Below, in pieces: positions 1 through 6,110 of a stretch of DNA of 8,329 nt. The notes beneath the pieces are model-generated. The model did no database searches and was not told where the DNA came from. It saw only the letters and a program-made list of their open reading frames with translations. Each line of letters begins with the position of its first letter. The stretch's first letter is position 1. The translations under genes and the position numbers were made by a program. Origin of the DNA: DATMXS01 sp050260275. GTDB taxonomy: Bacteria > Acidobacteriota > Terriglobia > Bryobacterales > Bryobacteraceae. The DNA is taken from assembly GCA_050260275.1 (NCBI GenBank), contig JBLNBX010000071.1:1-8329 (forward strand), read 5' to 3'.

Positions 1-337
1 CGCCGCGCCCGCTGAGCAGGATGACGTTTTCCGCCACTACCTCGGTGGTGTAAACCTTTTTGCCGTCCTTGTCGTCGTAGCTGCGCGTTTGCAAACGCCC
101 TTCCACGTATACCTGCGTGCCCTTGGTGAGATAATTCGCCAGATTCTCGGAGCGCCAGAGCACGACGCGGTGCCAGTCCGTCTCTTCCTTCCACTCGCCC
201 GTCTGCTGGTCCTTCCAGCGGCGGTTGGTGGCGACAGAGAAAGTTGTGCAAGCCGCGCCGGAGGGCGTGAAACGGGTTTCGGCGTCGCGTCCCAAGTGCC
301 CAACTAGAATGACTTTATTTACGCTGCGGGAAGCCAT
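1..337 (-). CDS. ssb: Single-stranded DNA-binding protein, C-terminus cut by window edge
   Basis: Binds single-stranded DNA during replication, recombination and repair, normally as a homotetramer in the cytoplasm. Reading the minus strand from the ATG at 337-335 gives 112 residues that begin MASRSVNKVILVGHLGRD, the classical first OB-fold strand of bacterial SSB. Further family landmarks are RFTPSG (22-27), TTFSVATNRRW (31-41), TGEWKEETDWHRVVLW (46-61) and KGTQVYVEGRLQTRSY (72-87). The aromatic residues W41, W55 and W61 line up with E. coli SSB W40, W54 and F60, which stack on DNA bases. The frame is open to base 1, so the end of the OB fold and the acidic C-terminal tail that recruits partner proteins lie outside the window. 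The nearby upstream ATG at 344-342 is in another frame, and the Shine-Dalgarno signal is weak. The gene is divergent from the next one. Confidence 0.96.
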   Translation of the reverse strand, partial: MASRSVNKVILVGHLGRDAETRFTPSGAACTTFSVATNRRWKDQQTGEWKEETDWHRVVLWRSENLANYLTKGTQVYVEGRLQTRSYDDKDGKKVYTTEVVAENVILLSGRG

Positions 338-386
338 ATTCCATTGAACTCTATCACGATCGCGCGCGGCGCAAGAACGGAGCATA

Positions 387-509
387 ATGAAGATAGCTAA
401 ATGCGCCGCGTGCGGGGAGAGCCGCGGCGAAAACGTCACGGAACGCTTGTACCGGCGCGAGCCAGGGATAAAATATAGGAATTCAAAGAGCCGGCCGGGA
501 CAGGACTGA
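387..509 (+). CDS. Possible 40-residue CxxC mini-protein (doubtful)
   Basis: An ATG at 387 opens a 40-codon frame beginning MKIAKCAACGESRGENV and ending at TGA 507-509, which overlaps the ATG of the next gene by one base (TGATG). In favour: a GGAG at 379-382 just upstream, the stop/start overlap typical of coupled genes, and a CxxC pair (C6, C9) near the N-terminus. Against: the SD spacing is only 4 bases, there is just one CxxC pair, the second half (KYRNSKSRPGQD) resembles no family I know, and a good promoter for the downstream gene lies inside the frame at 447-474. It could equally be untranslated leader. No function is proposed. Confidence 0.22.
   Translation: MKIAKCAACGESRGENVTERLYRREPGIKYRNSKSRPGQD
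447..474 (+). promoter_or_regulatory. Likely sigma70-type promoter for the 509-2331 gene pair
   Basis: TTGTAC at 447-452 (four of six matches to TTGACA) and TAAAAT at 469-474 (five of six to TATAAT) are separated by 16 bases, inside a locally A/T-rich patch in otherwise GC-rich DNA. Transcription would start near 481, leaving a leader of about 28 bases before the ATG at 509. It faces away from ssb. The call rests on pattern matching only. Confidence 0.5.
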
Positions 510-1756
510 TGGCGATGACCTGCTCAAGCCCTAAGCATCGTTGTGCAGTATCGCTTCTGGCTGCGTTTGTGCTCTGCGGGAACGCGGCTTCACAAAGCCT
601 CTTCAACGAGTCCGACCCCGCCGCCCCCGTGCGCATGATCAACGGGGATCGCGCCGTGCTCGAAGCGCGCGAGGAGCGCCGCGATCTCGGCTGCAACATA
701 TCCCCCGTTAAGCCTGCGCTCGGATTCGATCTGCGCTTTCACTCCGGCTACGAGGTGAGCATCCCATTGAAGGAGCTTGCCGGCCAGGGCAACACGCTCC
801 TGATGGTTTTCCGCGTCACGCCCGAGGGCCGCAGCCAGGACGTTCGCTACTTCTTCCAGCGCGTCGCCGTTCCGGAGATCTCTCCGGACGCGGGCGGCAG
901 CGCCTACCTGGGGGGCACGTTCGACGTCGGCGAAGGAAGGTATTCGGTGGACTGGCTGGTGCGCGACGCCTACGAGCGCTACTGCTCCAGTTCCTGGGAC
1001 ATCGAGGCGAAGCTCCCGGAGGAGGAACTTCGCGCCGGCATGCGGATCGCGCCGGGCGAGGTGCAGGCCTCTGAACCGACCCAGTTCAATCCAGAGCCGC
1101 CGGTCCCCCGTGAAAGCACAGAAGATTCGCTGAACGTCAGGATTCTGATAAACTTCGCCCCTCAGCGGGCCAGTTCAGCGGTGCTTCAGCCTATCGACAC
1201 CGCCGCGCTCGTTTCGATTCTGCGCACCATCGCACGCGATCCCCGCATCGGGACGTTCTCGGTGGTCGCCTTCAACCTGCAGGAACAGCGGATCATCTAC
1301 CGGCAGGAGAATGCCGACCATATAGACTTTCCCGCCCTGGGAAAGGCGCTCGAAACGCTTAATCTTGGCACGGTCGATCTGAAGCGCCTTGAGCAGAAAC
1401 ATGGTGAAACGGAATTCCTTGCCACACTCATCCAAAATGAGTTGGGAGGCCAGGATCAGCCGGACGCGCTGATTTTCGCCGGTCCGAAAGCGATGCTGGA
1501 CCAGAACGTGCCGACGGAGTCGCTTAGGGAGATCGGGAAGGTTGATTACCCGGTCTTTTACATGAACTATAACCTCCGTCCGCAGGAGGTTCCGTGGAGG
1601 GATGCCATCGGCCGCGCGGTGAGGTTCTTCAGGGGTCAGGAGTTTACCATCTCGAGGCCGCGCGACGTGTGGTCGGCCGTGACTGAGATCGTTGCCAGGG
1701 TAGTAAGGACCAGGGAAGTCAGGCGCGCTTCTGGCGGGCCCATAGAACAGAGATGA
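509..1756 (+). CDS. Exported protein with a VWA-like fold lacking MIDAS (unknown function)
   Basis: A 415-residue protein with a Sec-type signal peptide: basic KHR at 9-11, hydrophobic 13-23, likely cleavage near NAAS|QS at 28-29. Residues about 35-170 look like a beta-rich domain with two cysteines (C62, C159) that could form a disulfide in the periplasm. A proline-rich linker (about 185-205) leads to 207-400. There the order of strands and helices follows a von Willebrand A domain: strand VRILINFAP (210-218), helix 228-243, strand GTFSVVAFN (248-256), helix 275-284, helix 302-312, strand DALIFAG (319-325), strand YPVFYMNYN (347-355). The metal-site motif DxSxS is absent; NFAPQ (215-219) stands in its place. 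The start may be ATG 509 or ATG 515; the AGGA at 502-505 suits 515 better (9-base spacing). The last four bases overlap the methyltransferase start (ATGA). The exact family is not recognised; the VWA reading is inference from topology. Confidence 0.85.
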   Translation: MAMTCSSPKHRCAVSLLAAFVLCGNAASQSLFNESDPAAPVRMINGDRAVLEAREERRDLGCNISPVKPALGFDLRFHSGYEVSIPLKELAGQGNTLLMVFRVTPEGRSQDVRYFFQRVAVPEISPDAGGSAYLGGTFDVGEGRYSVDWLVRDAYERYCSSSWDIEAKLPEEELRAGMRIAPGEVQASEPTQFNPEPPVPRESTEDSLNVRILINFAPQRASSAVLQPIDTAALVSILRTIARDPRIGTFSVVAFNLQEQRIIYRQENADHIDFPALGKALETLNLGTVDLKRLEQKHGETEFLATLIQNELGGQDQPDALIFAGPKAMLDQNVPTESLREIGKVDYPVFYMNYNLRPQEVPWRDAIGRAVRFFRGQEFTISRPRDVWSAVTEIVARVVRTREVRRASGGPIEQR

Positions 1757-2331
1757 GCTTGCGAATCTGCCTTGTTGCGGCGCTAGCGGCGGTGTTCTCC
1801 ATCGACGGCTGGGCGCAGCCTATTGAGCGGCTACAGCGTAGCCGCTACCGCCAGGAGAGCCTTGCGCCCTTCGTGCCGTCGCCGCAGGTGGTGGTGGAGA
1901 AGATGGTCGAAGCCGCGGGCCTGAAAGCGGGTGAAACGCTGTACGACCTTGGCTGCGGGGACGGCCGCATCCCGATCACGGCTGCCCGCGAGTTCAAGAT
2001 CAGGGGCGTGTGCGTGGAGCTCATGCCAGAGCTGGTCGCCCGGGCGCGCGCTAACGTCCGTCGAGAACGCCTCGACGACCGGATAGAGGTTCTCCACGCC
2101 AACCTCCTCGAGGTGGACCTCAGGCCCGCCGACGTCGTGACCCTGTACCTGCTCACGAGCTCAAACGAGACTCTCCGGCCGCTGCTCGAGCAGACGCTCA
2201 AGCCCGGAGCACGCGTCATCTCGCACGATTTCGAGGTGCAAGGCTGGAAGGCGAACCGCGTCGAAAGAGTGCGGGCATCAGGGCGGGATCACGGCATCTA
2301 CGTGTACGTGATGCCTCCGAAGAAGAAATAG
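1753..2331 (+). CDS. Class I SAM-dependent methyltransferase with N-terminal signal peptide or anchor
   Basis: A 192-residue protein. Residues 39-51 (PFVPSPQVVVEKM) precede the SAM-binding motif I LYDLGCGDGR (63-72), then an acidic loop at GVCVELMPELVARAR (85-99), DDRIEVLHANLLEVDL (108-123) and the post-motif segment VVTLYLL (128-134), followed by LKPGARVISHDF (149-160). This arrangement resembles the small bacterial methyltransferases related to ATPSCKMT/FAM173 protein-lysine methyltransferases, so a protein substrate is possible, but the substrate cannot be read from the sequence. Residues 1-21 (MSLRICLVAALAAVFSIDGW) look like a signal peptide ending near WAQ, or an uncleaved membrane anchor. 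The start codon overlaps the previous stop (ATGA, 1753-1756), so the two genes are probably translationally coupled and share a promoter. Confidence 0.88.
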   Translation: MSLRICLVAALAAVFSIDGWAQPIERLQRSRYRQESLAPFVPSPQVVVEKMVEAAGLKAGETLYDLGCGDGRIPITAAREFKIRGVCVELMPELVARARANVRRERLDDRIEVLHANLLEVDLRPADVVTLYLLTSSNETLRPLLEQTLKPGARVISHDFEVQGWKANRVERVRASGRDHGIYVYVMPPKKK

Positions 2332-2387
2332 CGCTGGCGTCCGCCTTCAGCTCGTGAGCATCTCCAGGCCGCCCGGCGCACGCGGGC

Positions 2388-2408
2388 AGACCCCGCCCTT
2401 GGGGGTCT
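2388..2408. other. Perfect 7-bp hairpin in the intergenic region
   Basis: AGACCCC at 2388-2394 is the exact reverse complement of GGGGTCT at 2402-2408, with a 7-base loop. It lies 57 bases after the methyltransferase stop. No T-run follows on either strand, so it is not a canonical intrinsic terminator. It could be a 3'-end stabilising hairpin or the 5' boundary of the structured region that follows. Confidence 0.5.
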
Positions 2409-2410
2409 CT

Positions 2411-2643
2411 CAAGAATGGATCGTTAAGGCTCAGGGCCGTGGGCGCGAGGTTCTCAGGCGGGTACTTCCCAAAATGCGTGATGTGAAGAATGAGACAGGT
2501 GGGACTCCAGAGGACAAACCACTGATCCCCGAGCCTTTAACATTTTCATCACGCCATCGTTAACGGCAATCCCGGTGCCAAACTTAAGCGCTTGAAACAT
2601 CGGCCTGGACGCCGTTCCGTCGCGCTTCGGCGCAGGCTTTTTT
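2411..2643 (+). ncRNA. Candidate structured RNA (independent small RNA or structured 3' UTR)
   Basis: The 347 bases between the methyltransferase (ends 2331) and ndh (ends 2679) carry no convincing protein gene; they are more A/T-rich than the flanking genes. On the plus strand several complementary segments occur. GTTAAGGCTC (2423-2432) pairs with GAGCCTTTAAC (2531-2541, one bulged T), extended by GGG 2434-2436 with CCC. Inside are TCTCA/TGAGA (2452-2456/2491-2495) and GGTGG/CCACT (2498-2502/2519-2523), giving a three-way-junction layout. GCGTGATG (2476-2483) can pair perfectly with CATCACGC (2547-2554), which would be a pseudoknot with, or an alternative to, the outer stem. A strong intrinsic terminator closes the region at 2643. 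No clear promoter was seen. It is not 5S, tRNA, SRP, RNase P or tmRNA by their hallmark sequences. A riboswitch is unlikely because the next gene is convergent. Confidence 0.33.
2603..2643 (+). terminator. Strong rho-independent terminator
   Basis: The stem GCCTG (2603-2607) plus CGCCG (2610-2614), with a GA bulge, pairs with CGGCG plus CAGGC (2628-2637). The loop is 13 bases, and TTTTTT (2638-2643) follows directly. It terminates plus-strand transcription coming from the methyltransferase operon or from a small RNA, 35 bases before the convergent 3' end of ndh. The minus strand lacks a T-run at this stem, so it does not obviously serve ndh. Confidence 0.85.
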
Positions 2644-2678
2644 ACACGTGCCGGGAAATTCGCACAAAAAACGGACTT

Positions 2679-4019
2679 CTAAGCTGCCTTCGGAGGCTCG
2701 CCCTGCAACTCGGCCCTGGTCGCGGCCGGTTCGCCCGTGCGCGTTATTATCCGCGCGCGCCTGTTGTACGTCACGTAATAGAAGGCCCACTGAATAAAGA
2801 TCAGCAGCCGGTTTTCGAAGCCGATGATGTAGGCCAGGTGGACGAAAACCCAGGCAAGCCAGGCCGGCATGCCTTCGAGCATCTTCCCGCTCACCACGCC
2901 GACTGCTTTACCGCGACCAATCACCGCCAGATCGCCCTTGTCGTAGTACTTGAACCGCCCGGGCGCGCGTCTTTTCTCCAGCCTTGCCTTGATGACCCTT
3001 CCGACAAACCTGCCCTGCTGCAAAGCTACGGGGGCAAGGCCCGGCAGCGGCGCCCTCAATCCGTGACTGAAGTGCGCCAGGTCGCCAATGACGAACACCT
3101 CGGGGTGTCCGGGCAGCGTGCAGTCGCGGCGCACCACGACCCGCCCGCGCTCGAGCCGCGCCCCGGCGCGCTCGAGAGAGCGTGCGAGCGGCGACGGCTT
3201 CACGCCGGCCGCCCAGATGATCGTGCGCGCCTCGATTCTCTGCCCCTCGATCTTCTGCTGCTCGCCGTGGATATCGAACGTAACGCCGTCCCTTTCCACG
3301 CTGGTCACCCTGGCTCCGGTCAGCGTCTGCACACCCAGACCCGCCAGTTCGCGCTCGGCCGCCCAGGCCAGCCGCTCCGGAAATGCAGGCAGGATCCTGT
3401 CCTCCGCCTCCAGAACCCATATCCTGGCTTCCTCCGGCCGGACGGTGCGGAAATCCCCCCTGAGAGTGTCTCGCGCTATCTCTCCCAGCGCGCCGGCAAG
3501 TTCGACGCCCGTGGGACCCGCCCCAACAATCACGAACGTGAGCCAGCGGCGCCGGTTGTGGCTGTCCGTCTCCCGTTCGGCATTCTCGAACGCGAGCAGC
3601 CATCGCCGGCGTATTTCGGTGGCGTTCTCGATGCTCTTCAGAGGCGGCGCAACATCGGCCCACTCGTCGTGCCCGAAATACGACGGGCCCGAACCGGGCG
3701 CGAGCACCAGCGTGTCGTAGGCCAGTTCTCCATCCTTGAGGATCAAACGTCTGTTCGCCAGGTCGATATCGGCGACCTCCGCAAGGAGAGTGGTTATGTT
3801 CTTGTCATCGCGAAACAGAGGGCGCAGCGTGGCGGTGATGTCACCGGGCGACAGACTGCCAGTCGCCACCTGGTACAGAAGCGGCTGGAAAAGGTGGTAG
3901 TTGTTGCGATCGAGCAGCGTGACTTGCGCCGGAGCCTTACGCAGCGCCATGGCGGCGTTCAGACCCCCAAAACCCCCGCCGACTATGACCACATTGTGCG
4001 TGCGAAATCCAGGCTGCAT
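2679..4019 (-). CDS. ndh: Type II NADH dehydrogenase (NDH-2), FAD-dependent
   Basis: Oxidises NADH and passes electrons to membrane quinone without pumping protons; a peripheral protein on the cytoplasmic face of the inner membrane. The 446 residues show two Rossmann dinucleotide sites: VVIVGGGFGGLNAA (10-23, FAD) and FVIVGAGPTGVELAGAL (162-178, NADH). Other landmarks are YHLFQPLLYQVATG (41-54), TIIWAAGVKPSP (266-277), the FAD-contacting FVIGDLAH (309-316) and the quinone-side APVALQQGRFVG (329-340). The C-terminus has the hydrophobic and amphipathic helices at 387-417 (rich in W, F, Y) that anchor NDH-2 to the membrane, followed by a basic tail. Full length for the family. ATG at 4019-4017 lies 3' of a G-rich stretch (AAAGGGGGG on the minus strand) that may act as ribosome site. 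The gene stands alone, divergent from the operon at 4161; no convincing promoter was seen in 4020-4160. Confidence 0.95.
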   Translation of the reverse strand: MQPGFRTHNVVIVGGGFGGLNAAMALRKAPAQVTLLDRNNYHLFQPLLYQVATGSLSPGDITATLRPLFRDDKNITTLLAEVADIDLANRRLILKDGELAYDTLVLAPGSGPSYFGHDEWADVAPPLKSIENATEIRRRWLLAFENAERETDSHNRRRWLTFVIVGAGPTGVELAGALGEIARDTLRGDFRTVRPEEARIWVLEAEDRILPAFPERLAWAAERELAGLGVQTLTGARVTSVERDGVTFDIHGEQQKIEGQRIEARTIIWAAGVKPSPLARSLERAGARLERGRVVVRRDCTLPGHPEVFVIGDLAHFSHGLRAPLPGLAPVALQQGRFVGRVIKARLEKRRAPGRFKYYDKGDLAVIGRGKAVGVVSGKMLEGMPAWLAWVFVHLAYIIGFENRLLIFIQWAFYYVTYNRRARIITRTGEPAATRAELQGEPPKAA

Positions 4020-4160
4020 CCCCGCCCCCCTTTACTCCGACGATAGCAGGCAGGCGAGTAGGGCGGCTGCGGCTAAATCGCACGGCAGACTACGGCCAGA
4101 TACGCATCGCGGCAACGCCCGCCTGCGCGGAAGCGTCTGTTACCCTGACAGCAGGCACCC

Positions 4161-4877
4161 GTGCGCGTCAACGTATTGTTCTTTGGTGTTTTGAGGGAGA
4201 TCGCCGGAACCGGCGAGGACCGCCTGGAACTGGCTCCGGGCGCGACGCTCGATGCCGTTTTCGAACACTACGCCCGGCTGCACCCTCGGCTCGGGGACAT
4301 GCGTTCGAATGTGATGCTTGCCCGCAACCAGCGCCTGGAGCGGCCGGACGCGGCCGTGGCGGACGGCGACGAGATCGCGCTGCTGCCGCCGGTCAGCGGC
4401 GGAGCCAGCCCGTTCATCTACGAGATTGCGGACCCGGTGGGCCACTTCTTCGCCCTCACCCGCGAGCCCATTGATTGTGCGGCTCTGAAGAACCGCATCC
4501 GGGGGACGGGAGACGGCGCGATCGTCTCGTTCGACGGCTCGGTCCGCGACAACACGGACGGCCGCCGGACGCTCGGTCTCGAGTACGACTGCTACGAGCC
4601 GATGGCGATAGACGCTATGGCGGCCATAGGACGGGAACTGGCGCAGGCCTTCGCGATATCCAGGATCGGCATGATCCACCGGCTCGGCTCGCTCGCCCCA
4701 GGCGAGATTGCGGTTTCGATAGCCGTTGCCGCGCCGCACCGGGCGCCGGCCTTCGAGGCCTGCGCGGAAGCCATCACGCGCCTCAAGCAACGGGTGCCTA
4801 TTTGGAAAAAGGAACGTTTCGAGGATGGCGAGGTTTGGGCTGAGGGCGCCTGGGACCCATCGGTGAAACAGGCATGA
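4161..4877 (+). CDS. MoaD-MoaE fusion, molybdopterin synthase (both subunits in one chain)
   Basis: Converts cyclic pyranopterin monophosphate to molybdopterin in molybdenum cofactor synthesis. Residues 1-81 are a complete ubiquitin-like MoaD: VNVLFFGVLREIAG (3-16), GDEIALLPPVSGG (69-81). Residues about 85-235 are MoaE: FDGSVRDNTDGR (124-135), EYDCYEPMA (141-149), HRLGSLAPGE (173-182), PHRAPAFEACAEAITRLK (192-209) and PIWKKE (213-218), with the catalytic lysine region corresponding to E. coli MoaE K119. In separate MoaD the Gly-Gly is the C-terminus that carries the thiocarboxylate; here GG (80-81) is internal, followed by ASPF, as in mycobacterial MoaX. Cleavage after GG would be needed for activity by the known mechanism. 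The start is GTG 4161 with only a weak SD; no ATG fits. It is the first gene of a tight operon and overlaps the next by 4 bases. Confidence 0.93.
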   Translation: MRVNVLFFGVLREIAGTGEDRLELAPGATLDAVFEHYARLHPRLGDMRSNVMLARNQRLERPDAAVADGDEIALLPPVSGGASPFIYEIADPVGHFFALTREPIDCAALKNRIRGTGDGAIVSFDGSVRDNTDGRRTLGLEYDCYEPMAIDAMAAIGRELAQAFAISRIGMIHRLGSLAPGEIAVSIAVAAPHRAPAFEACAEAITRLKQRVPIWKKERFEDGEVWAEGAWDPSVKQA

Positions 4878-5800
4878 TTACGCGCCGGGCATTCATCCCG
4901 CTCGTTGCCGCCGCAGCCAGCGCGCAGGACCCCGTCTTCAGGGTGGACGTCAAACTCGTTCGCGTCATCGCGACGGTGAAGAACAACTCCGGCGAGCTGA
5001 TCGGAGGCCTCAGCAAGGAGGATTTCGAGATCCTAGACAACGGGGTGCCCCAGGAGATTGCGGTCTTCGAGCGGCGCACCGAGCAGCCGCTGTCGATCGC
5101 GCTGCTAATAGACACCAGTGCATCCACCGCGATCAAGCTCGAGTATGAGGTGGAGAGCGTGCGGCGGTTCCTGCGCGCGCTTCTTGCGGAAGGCAACCCG
5201 GAAGACGCCGTATCGCTCTATAGCTTCAACTGGGAAACCGTTCTGCTGTCGGACTTTACGCGGCGGATCCAGAAACTCGAAGCCTCGCTCAAGCCGCTCA
5301 AGACGGGCGGCGGAACGTCGCTCTACGACGCCATCTGCTTCGCAGCCAGCGCTCTCGAGGAGCGCGAGGGCCGGCACGTAATCATCATCGTGACCGACGG
5401 CGGCGACACCACCAGCGCCCACAATTTCCACCAGGCGCTGGAAGCAGCGCAGCGCGCCGACTCGGTGATGTATCCCATCCTCGTCATGCCCATCACGAAC
5501 GACGCCGGGCGCAACATCGGGGGCGAAAACGCCCTGACGCAGTTCGCTCAGGGCACTGGCGGGCGCGTGTTCACCCCGGCCGAGCGGAAGGAACTGGACC
5601 GGGCATTCTCAGAGATCATCCGCGAGTTGCGCACGCAGTACCTGCTGGGTTACTACCCGAAGAACATCGCACCTACACGTGACCCGTTCCACCGGCTTAC
5701 CGTGAAGCTGCTCAAGCACCCCGAATTGCGGGTCTCGGCAAGGAGCGGCTATTATGGTGAGTCCGCTCCGGCCCCTGAAGGATGGCGGCCGGCGCGCTGA
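4874..5800 (+). CDS. Exported VWA-domain protein, acidobacterial VWFA-related family
   Basis: A 308-residue secreted or periplasmic protein that probably binds a partner protein through a metal-dependent site; the partner is unknown. The N-terminus ITRRAFIPLVAAAASA (2-17) is a signal peptide with a twin-arginine-like TRRAF and a likely ASA|QD cleavage at 17-18. Residues 20-70 form the pre-VWA segment typical of this family (VDVKLVRVIATVKN, then LSKEDFEILDNG). The VWA domain runs about 74-255 with a full MIDAS: DTSAS (80-84), GGGTSLYDA (145-153) and TDGGD (174-178). The C-terminal part has QYLLGYYP (255-262) and SARSGYYG (288-295), hallmarks I associate with the VWFA-related acidobacterial domain. 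The start ATG overlaps the moaDE stop (ATGA); the 3' end contains the SD and start of the Hfq-like gene (47-base overlap). Its link to its neighbours' functions is unclear. Confidence 0.92.
   Translation: MITRRAFIPLVAAAASAQDPVFRVDVKLVRVIATVKNNSGELIGGLSKEDFEILDNGVPQEIAVFERRTEQPLSIALLIDTSASTAIKLEYEVESVRRFLRALLAEGNPEDAVSLYSFNWETVLLSDFTRRIQKLEASLKPLKTGGGTSLYDAICFAASALEEREGRHVIIIVTDGGDTTSAHNFHQALEAAQRADSVMYPILVMPITNDAGRNIGGENALTQFAQGTGGRVFTPAERKELDRAFSEIIRELRTQYLLGYYPKNIAPTRDPFHRLTVKLLKHPELRVSARSGYYGESAPAPEGWRPAR
5740..5745 (+). promoter_or_regulatory. Shine-Dalgarno site fixing the Hfq-like gene start
   Basis: AAGGAG at 5740-5745, 8 bases before the ATG at 5754, is the strongest ribosome site seen in the window. 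It lies inside the coding region of the VWA gene (codons for SARSG), so translation of the upstream gene passes over it. It supports ATG 5754 over the downstream in-frame GTG at 5880, which has no such site, and thereby supports the long basic N-terminal extension being real. Confidence 0.75.
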
Positions 5801-6110
5801 TCGAGAGGGAATCTTGCACGGCCCTGGAAAGCACGGCGGAAAACTGCCAAAGCGGCACAGCCTCGCGCCCGCCCGCCGGGTGAGCACGCCCGACCGGAAC
5901 TCGCGCGCGCCGGAGCGCACGCTCGAGGAGGCGCGGTATCTCCGGCACCTGATCGATAACGCGATTCCGGTGCGAATCAGGCTAAGCGATAACCAGGAAG
6001 TCGCTGGCACGGTGGAGTACTACGACTACACCTTTATTCGGCTCACCCGCCTCGAGGCCGAGAACCTGTTCATTTTCAAGCACGATATCAAGTACCTCTA
6101 CGAAGAGTGA
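5754..6110 (+). CDS. hfq: Atypical Hfq-like Sm protein with basic N-terminal extension
   Basis: Probably an RNA-binding ring protein of the Hfq/Sm family, cytoplasmic. Residues 58-118 align with E. coli Hfq: helix EEARYLRHLIDN, Sm1 IPVRIRLSDNQEVAGTVEYYD (71-91; conserved P, V, I, L, G34, E37 and D40 equivalents) and Sm2 FIFKHDI (106-112; conserved K56 and H57). There are differences at RNA-contact sites: Q8 aligns with E, the rim arginines R16, R17 and R19 with I, D and A, Y25 with R, F42 with T, and Y55 with F. Two residues are inserted between the fourth and fifth strands. Residues 1-57 are Arg/Lys/Gly/Pro-rich and probably disordered; standard Hfq has no such extension. The chain stops right after the Sm core (KYLYEE), without the usual C-terminal tail. 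The start overlaps the VWA gene by 47 bases with a good SD; the end overlaps suhB (GTGA). Family assignment is by motif alignment by eye. Confidence 0.78.
   Translation: MVSPLRPLKDGGRRADREGILHGPGKHGGKLPKRHSLAPARRVSTPDRNSRAPERTLEEARYLRHLIDNAIPVRIRLSDNQEVAGTVEYYDYTFIRLTRLEAENLFIFKHDIKYLYEE

Noticed and set aside
2423..2541. 5S rRNA, because a roughly 120-base three-way-junction layout is possible
   Set aside because: The conserved 5S loop sequences (such as CCGAACTC and the loop E signature) are absent on both strands.
2354..2563. 69-codon frame in the intergenic region
   Set aside because: No SD, no family resemblance, and it spans the hairpin and the segments that pair in the RNA candidate; better explained as noncoding.
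2643..2679. Intrinsic terminator for ndh on the minus strand using the T-run at 2665-2670
   Set aside because: The only nearby stem (GCCT/AGGC in the last ndh codons) is short and about 14 bases from the T-run.
2592..4046. 484-codon plus-strand frame antisense to ndh
   Set aside because: It is a shadow of the GC-rich ndh codons; its translation is Arg/Pro/His-rich with no motif, while the opposite strand encodes an unmistakable NDH-2.
4020..4160. Moco riboswitch or divergent promoters between ndh and moaDE
   Set aside because: The 141-base spacer is too short for the known Moco motif and its hallmark segments are not visible; no -35/-10 pair was convincing. Only a 4-bp hairpin at 4137-4151 was seen.
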